From positions 62,001 through 126,000 of the forward strand of contig BDDD01001681.1 of assembly GCA_001972305.1 (NCBI GenBank): a stretch of 64,000 nucleotides of DNA, written 5' to 3'. The notes under the pieces were generated by a model. That model saw nothing but the letters and a program-made list of their open reading frames with translations. It did no database searches and was not told the origin of the DNA. Within the stretch, counting starts at the first letter, position 1. Every line of letters begins with the position of its first letter. Shown here one piece after another: positions 58,838-64,000 of this stretch. Both the position numbers and the translations under genes were made by a program. Source of the stretch: Cephalotus follicularis. Its lineage: Eukaryota > Streptophyta > Magnoliopsida > Oxalidales > Cephalotaceae.

Positions 58838-59269
58838 TTACCTAGCTTCATACTCTCCGCTCACCAGACCAACCACCAGCTGTGAATCACTAGAGACTTC
58901 TATTTTTTGAACCTCTAAGTGCTTTGCAATTGTCAGTACGACAATCAAAGCTTCCCATTCTGCTTCGTTGTTTGGGGCCTTGAACCCAAATCTTAGAGCG
59001 TACTCCAAGGTCCACTCATCCGGACTAGTTAGCGCCAATCCTGCTCCACTTTCGAAAATACAGGAGGAGCCATCAACGGGCAACTTCCATAACCCCTTTT
59101 CATTCTCTGAGGAGTATTTTTCTATACACTCCGTAAGTGTATTGTCTCCAACAAAATCGGCCAAGACCTGTGATTTTATTGCTGGTCTGACCTCAAACTT
59201 CACATCATATTCGCCTAACTTGATAGAGCACTTGACTAGTCTACTTGACATAAATGGCTTTGCTACCAC
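58838..59269 (-). pseudogene. pol: Tat-K second (additional) RNase H-like domain
   Basis: The linker LGEYDVKFEVRPAIKSQVLADF is followed by VDGSSCIFESGAGL, NNEAEWEALI and VSSDSQLVVGLVSGEYEA, the motif set of an archaeal/plant-type RNase H. That is a second RNase H in addition to the retroviral-like one upstream, a mark of the Tat lineage. A TGA at 59273-59275 stands in frame where relatives have Arg; a stop near 58838 ends the segment. Confidence 0.85.
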
Positions 59270-59272
59270 TTG

Positions 59273-59544
59273 TCAAAGTGGATTGTAGGTCAAAACCTTG
59301 ATTGTGTGGGATTGAAAATACGGCCTTATTTTCCTCACCACTATTATCAGAGCATAAGCATACTTCTTTACCTCTGGATACCTCTCATCAGCATCATTCA
59401 AGGCCTTGCTCACATAATATACTGGCCTTTGAACTTTATCCTCTTCCCTGACTAGCACTACACTCACTACGCCTTCTGTTACTGCAAGGTACAAATACAG
59501 GTCTTCCCCATCTCTTGGTTTTGATATCAGAGGAGGGGAAGCCA
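59273..59544 (-). pseudogene. pol: Tat-K RNase H (retroviral-like) fragment, cut by Copia-I
   Basis: It contains LYLYLAVTEGVVSVVLVREED, VYYVSKALNDADERYPEVKK and the VLTYNPL stretch, the RNase H that follows RT in gypsy elements. The usual Asp at the start of the domain is not evident. The frame runs into Copia-I at 59545, so RT itself is not in view. Confidence 0.83.
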
Positions 59545-61081
59545 TGTTAGGTTAGGGGTGTCCCTGTACTCCATGATATGGCTCATTATTTTTATATATA
59601 CACTCTTGATTTATACAATTCTAAATTTCATTCATGTTCCATGTACATTTTCTTATATTGGCAAGGCTATATGACTCAACCCAACCAACCAAAAGGAATA
59701 GAATAATTATTTATAATTAACTTTATGTCATATAGTGCCCTGTCACACCAAAAGGGTTGGATCTCGTGCCAAAGAGGCTATGAGAATGAGATCCTTACTC
59801 CCTATGACAAAAATGTTCCAAGTCATAGGTTCACTTTCTTCGGGCCATTGATGAACCGTGAAGACTTGTCACATTACGCTTGCTAACAGGTTTGCAGTAG
59901 AGGATGGTTATATCATTGCCATTTGGGTTTATCCCTAAATATAATTTGAGGTGTGTGTTGAGAGCATGACACTGAACAGACCCACCAATAGGAAACCTAT
60001 TTGGGTAGTCTATACCCAATGTCAATAGGATTCCTATGGTCTCGGTAGTGTATAGTCTATGGTGACTACTAGGTCTATAGCCTGCGTTGTCTCCTTTGAC
60101 CTGAGCGACTGACATGCATTGTGTAGTAACCGCTTGAATTTGGTTTTTGCATTCCCCAGCACTAGCCACGTGTTGCCAAAAGGGTTGTCTTTGGGTCTTG
60201 TGGGAGCTGCATTAAGATGTATGGGCAAGTGCGCAATAAGGGATCGTCACACCCGGGCTGAGGGTACTAGCTCTATTTATCTATGTACGTTGTAGACTTA
60301 AAAGTCCTGATCGGGCATAGGTGGACTGGGAACGAGAGGTTTCCATGGGAGGTATGCCGATAGTCTCAATGCATTCATAGATTTATAGTTATCACTGAAT
60401 ATCTAGGGGTGACATTCATCCAAACCCTAGGCTGTGATCGGAACTAAGTATGACGAGGGAAACATGACACATATGCTTTCGGGAGGCTTTAGGGTTTAGG
60501 GTTTCGACAGGCTTTCGGGTCCTGCCTGGCTTTGAACAGGTTGACACGTGTATGGGACACATGTCATTTAGTGAAAGGATTACATTAGGGAAGATGTTAC
60601 TTTGCTAGTGAGTATTTCATTTGATGGATATAGGTCCATGCAATGCCACGATGAAATATTCTAAGCAGTGGGTTTGAAAAAGAAGAGAATGTCTTATCCT
60701 TGTCTTGGGCGTCGACGCCATGTCCAGTTGAGTCGCTGGGCGTTAACGACGTGAAAAGCATGCGTTGACGCTACCTAAACCGGTGACTTAAACGTTGACG
60801 CTATGGAGTGCATGCGTTGACGCGAAGAAAGGATGAGATAGCCTATCTCATATTATCGTTGGCGTTGACGCCTTGATAAGAAGAGACACATGGCGTTGAC
60901 GCCATGCTGGGATGACACTCGGCACTTATCAACTTAAGAGAAGTTGGTGGGAAAAGAGAGGTGTGTTCAAGAAGCTTAAGAGTTTACTTGAGCATTAAAT
61001 GCAAGAGGACAAAATAGCATTATAGTATAGTTTCTTTAATGACAAAAGGAGAAGAGGTATTGGGATGACAACACACTTTTC

Positions 61082-61120
<39 letters not shown>

Positions 61121-61863
61121 TGGCCGGGCGCTTTTTCTCTTCATTGCATTTCATCCTATCATAGGCGTCGATTCCAAAAACGCCTGGTTTGAAGAAACGC
61201 CATTTTCAACCTTCCTTTCCCCCCTCAAAGCTCTTTATAGGTGGAGATAACTTGTATACTGCATCTTATCTTTACCTAGAGGCTTTTAGCATAGGTTAAA
61301 CACTTGGCCTCCGTCATTTGATCTTCCTTATCTGTGGCTTAAGGAGGATCTTTGAGATCCTTGGTGTTCGTGGGATTAAAGTGTAGAGGGAGCTAGACTT
61401 TAAGGAAGGAGGCATCACCCATTGGTAATCATCTCTTTCCTCTACCTTTGGGTTCACGGCAACGGGTTGTAGCTAGGTTGATGAACCCTAGCCGAACCCC
61501 CATATCCTTTTGGTTGATCCTTATCATCCCTTAGGGTTAGGGATGTTTGGGTTCGGGTTTTTGGGCTTATTGGCTAGGGTTTGTGTGTTGACCTTATGAG
61601 CTAATTTTTCATCCCCTTTGGTTAGGGTTTATGGCGACCCCATGTTGAACCCAGTTTTTCCCTTTATGCTTGGTTTTGGGTTTTGATTTGATTGAATGTT
61701 GATTAGGGTTCCTTGGACATTTATTGGAACAATTTGGACTTATGTTAGGGTATCCCATTACTTGGGGATTAATCAATTGGATAAAATCTAAAATTAATCG
61801 GCCTAAACCCCAAAGTACAAATTGATTGTTTCCTTTCCGCTGCATTTGAGCTCGTTCCCAACA
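59545..61863 (+). repeat. Copia-I 5' LTR (2319 bp)
   Basis: It begins TGTTAGGTTAG and ends GTTCCCAACA. It carries seven GTCGAC-core-derived palindromes at 60707-60904, mostly in the GCGTTGACGC form, and a CT microsatellite at about 61090-61119. Nothing coding is recognised. Confidence 0.87.
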
Positions 61864-61865
61864 AG

Positions 61866-61877
61866 TGGTATTCGAGT
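61866..61877 (+). other. Copia-I primer binding site, variant
   Basis: TGGTATTCGAGT lies two bases after the LTR, in the position of TGGTATCAGAGC in the other elements. It has either drifted or pairs with another tRNA. Confidence 0.65.
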
Positions 61878-63233
61878 GACCTAATTGACTACAATCAAAC
61901 CTCAATTTGATGTTTAGTGGCTTGTTGATTGCACATGTGTCTTGGCCGAGTTTTGTAGCCCTACGTTTAGTGGGAGTTGCATCTTTGTTAGTCACACTAG
62001 TGAAATCGATGTGCAATTGAACGCCACATTGTTATGCATTAATTCAATTATATATTGGTTATATTTTTGAATTTCTCATGCATGCTGGTAGGCTTGAGAC
62101 TGGACCTAGCTTCGTGTTTTCTTTGTGTGGATGATTTAATTGCTTTATTACATTTATGGAATTCAATCGGTCTGTAATAAGGCTTCCCGCGTGTGCCATA
62201 TTTTATTCTTGTTCTTATATTCTTAGAGTAGAATTCTCTTCTCTCTCAATTGTACTTCTTTTTCATTTTATTGTATACATATTGATGTAAGTTGAAGAAA
62301 GGAGATCAATGGAGATTGAATAGAAGATCAAGAAGATTACAAGACCAGTTGAAGGCCATGTATGCATGGTAGCAATTGTAATAAAGTTAAATTAAATTAG
62401 TACACCTAGGAGAACAAGTGATCACGTTGGCTCACGTGATTACTTATAGCTTATGTCCCAAGTCAGGGCACTTTTAGGATACATGATATGGATGTTTTTT
62501 CTTCTTACAAATAATCCAAACACATCCAAGCATGTTAAGCCGTCCAAATGGATTGGAAGATTAAAATTAATCTAAAACGGCTATGGTAATTTGATAAAAT
62601 ATATGAGACCAAATCCCTCCAATTTGCAAATAATAAGTCCAAAAGCGGTGGGGCATATGGTTGCCCTGTTGTTGGCCTTCCACAATCATCGTTAAATGGT
62701 GTGAACATATTGGGGATGGCACTGTAAAATCAGAGGTCCCCCGTATGACCATTTCTATTCAATTTCAGTCTCAGGTACACTAGAAGGAAATGACATTGTT
62801 TTGGCATCAGGACATCGATACGTGTGGGTGTTTCAAAAGAAGTTAATTTCTTTGAGGATTTTGGGTTTGACTTATATCGGGATCATATGTTTTGTACAGT
62901 GACAGTTGGGACCATATGGGCTGGGAAGCCGAATCTAGTATCAGATCTTACATATGGGCGAGAGGTCCAAATGTAAATTGGTATACATAAATACCTATTC
63001 AGTTAATATGGTTTGCACGGCGACCGTCGGGACCATAGTATTTTGGATATATTCTGATCCCCACTAGGAAGCGTGAAGTTTCCCGAATTCCACATGGAGG
63101 GGTGAAATACGTTTAGAATAGTGGGAGGAGCCATAATTACAAAAGACCAAGTATTATGGTAATAATATAAATGAAATGATTTGCTAATTTTACTCTCTTT
63201 TGTTTCCTCTTTCATATGTTGCTAGTTATCACC
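61878..63233 (+). other. Copia-I untranslated leader
   Basis: 1.36 kb without coding signal. It contains a twice-repeated GTTGGGACCATA / GTCGGGACCATA word (about 62907 and 63027) in the position where Copia-G has its CATGCCCTAGCTGAGG copies. It ends in a T-rich tract and GCTAG just before gag, again acceptor-like. Confidence 0.65.
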
Positions 63234-63399
63234 ATATTTTGCAAAAATGTCAGTTGGCACAGTACTATCACGCGTTTTGGAAAAAATAAACTTACGGGTC
63301 CAAATTTCTTGGATTGGCAGTGCAATCTGTACTTAGCACTCACGAGCATGAAGCTATCTCATGTCATGACTGAGAGCCCCCCTAAACTGGGAGCCAACC
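63234..63399 (+). pseudogene. gag: Copia-I gag, start only
   Basis: An ATG at about 63247 begins gag. After about a dozen codons a one-base change of frame is needed to reach KLTGPNFLDWQCNLYLAL, the copia Gag signature also seen in Copia-G. The gene is broken at 63399 by LTR-J. Confidence 0.8.
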
Positions 63400-64000
63400 T
63401 GTCACACCCCATTCCAGATATATGACCCGGAGGTCATGGCAATCAACATATATTCAGCATATAAAAAATACGGGAAATTTAAAACTTTCTAATCATATCA
63501 TTTCATCACGGAAGCATATAATCATAAGCTGAATTAATACGCAACATGCATCCCATACTACATGTTACCAATATTTAACAATAATACAATACCAACATTG
63601 TTAATTGCCCACAAACGGAGCATGATCAAAACATAATCCATCAAAAATCCTCTCAATACATAATCTCATCCATTACAATAACATTAACATTTCTCAAGGA
63701 AATACAACTTAAACTTCTCTTCATTCCCCCATGCTCAAAGATGCCGATCCACTGTATCAATCTGAAATTGATAGGGTTAGCCGAATCCACTGGCTAAGTA
63801 GGAAAAATATAAAGATACTTTGGGGACAACGATAACATATGTCATTTAAGGAATGCATTCATGATGCAATACACAATATCTATACATATATACGTATATA
63901 TGTATCTATCAACAGGAAACAATCATGCCAAGTGGCTAAAACCACACAATCCATCAACCATGTCCTGAAGAACCAGACAGTCCATATGTATCGAGGCTAA
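63400..64000 (-). mobile_element. LTR-J: end of a gypsy-type LTR, continues past the window
   Basis: It starts TGTCACACCCC on the plus strand, the reverse of the GGGGTGTGACA end of Tk1 and Tk2 LTRs. It shares with them, inverted, the TAAGCTGAATTA and GCATCCCATACTACATG stretches. CAACC (63395-63399) is the likely target duplication. Confidence 0.85.

Larger units (their letters stand above)
52922..59544 (-). mobile_element. Tat-K: truncated Ty3/gypsy Tat-lineage element with antisense extra ORF
   Basis: Sense runs leftward. RT remnant and RNase H (59545 down), a second RNase H-like domain and integrase (to 57506) are followed by an ORF on the opposite strand (53963-56434) and an LTR (from 52922). 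Two RNase H-like domains and an extra ORF beside pol are known traits of the Tat lineage. The 5' half (gag, protease, most of RT, 5' LTR) is missing here because Copia-I is inserted at 59545; it may continue beyond the window. Confidence 0.78.
59545..63399 (+). mobile_element. Copia-I: 5' part of a Ty1/copia element inserted in Tat-K
   Basis: A 5' LTR, PBS-like site, long leader and the start of gag are visible; gag is then interrupted by LTR-J. AGCCA (59540-59544) is the likely left target duplication. Leader length and arrangement match Copia-G, and the LTR shares the GTGCCCTGTCAC and CCAAGTCATAGGTTCAC stretches with Copia-G and SoloE. Confidence 0.87.

Noticed and set aside
1-64000. tRNA, rRNA, CRISPR, bacterial operons or host genes
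   Set aside because: None seen. The only tRNA-like words are primer binding sites. The palindrome arrays lack the constant-length spacers and exact repeats of a CRISPR array.

Overview
This window is nuclear DNA of a flowering plant, most likely a eudicot with a large repeat-rich genome. I find no host gene, tRNA, rRNA or CRISPR. From position 1 to about 51,930 it is one nest of LTR retrotransposons. From about 52,900 to the end lies a second cluster.

Names used below. Tk1 (1535-11659, +), Tk2 (1-35656, +, 5' end cut by the window) and Tk3 (22781-34842, -) are Ty3/gypsy elements with a C-terminal chromodomain-like region and LTRs of about 2.6-2.8 kb, as in the Tekay/Del chromovirus lineage. 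SoloA (18518-21991) and SoloC (29751-31900) are solo LTRs. LTR-D (-) is split at 35657-35897 and 45903-48441. Copia-G (35898-45902, +) is a decayed Ty1/copia element. SoloE (48700-50872, +) and LTR-F (-, split at 48442-48699 and 50873-51108) are copia-type LTRs. LTR-H (51109-51928, +) is the tail of another LTR. Tat-K (about 52922-59544, -) is a truncated Ty3/gypsy Tat-lineage element with an antisense extra ORF. Copia-I (59545-63399, +) is the 5' end of another copia element, interrupted by LTR-J (63400 to the end, -).

The nesting can be read from 5-bp target-site duplications: TTAAG for Tk1, AATAA for SoloA, TGCCA for Tk3, TACAT for SoloC, GAGTA for Copia-G and GGAAT for SoloE. The order is H, then F, then D and E, then Tk2 and G, then Tk1, SoloA and Tk3, then SoloC. 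That is up to six levels. Tk1, Tk2 and Copia-G carry many nonsense codons, mostly CAG, CAA, CGA or TGG turned into stops, as expected from C-to-T decay of silenced methylated DNA. Tk3 is young: its two LTRs are the same length (2588 bp), and its coding region has only one frameshift, one nonsense codon and the SoloC insertion.

The most unusual signal is a module of short palindromes with a GTCGAC core (consensus GCGTCGACGC, 20-45 bp spacing). It recurs inside LTRs of otherwise unrelated families: Tk1, Tk3, SoloA, LTR-D, Copia-G and Copia-I. It therefore crosses the gypsy/copia divide, and in several families it ends in a CTTAGTGCCC-like tag. Tk2 LTRs carry a related but different palindrome, CAGTCGACTG.
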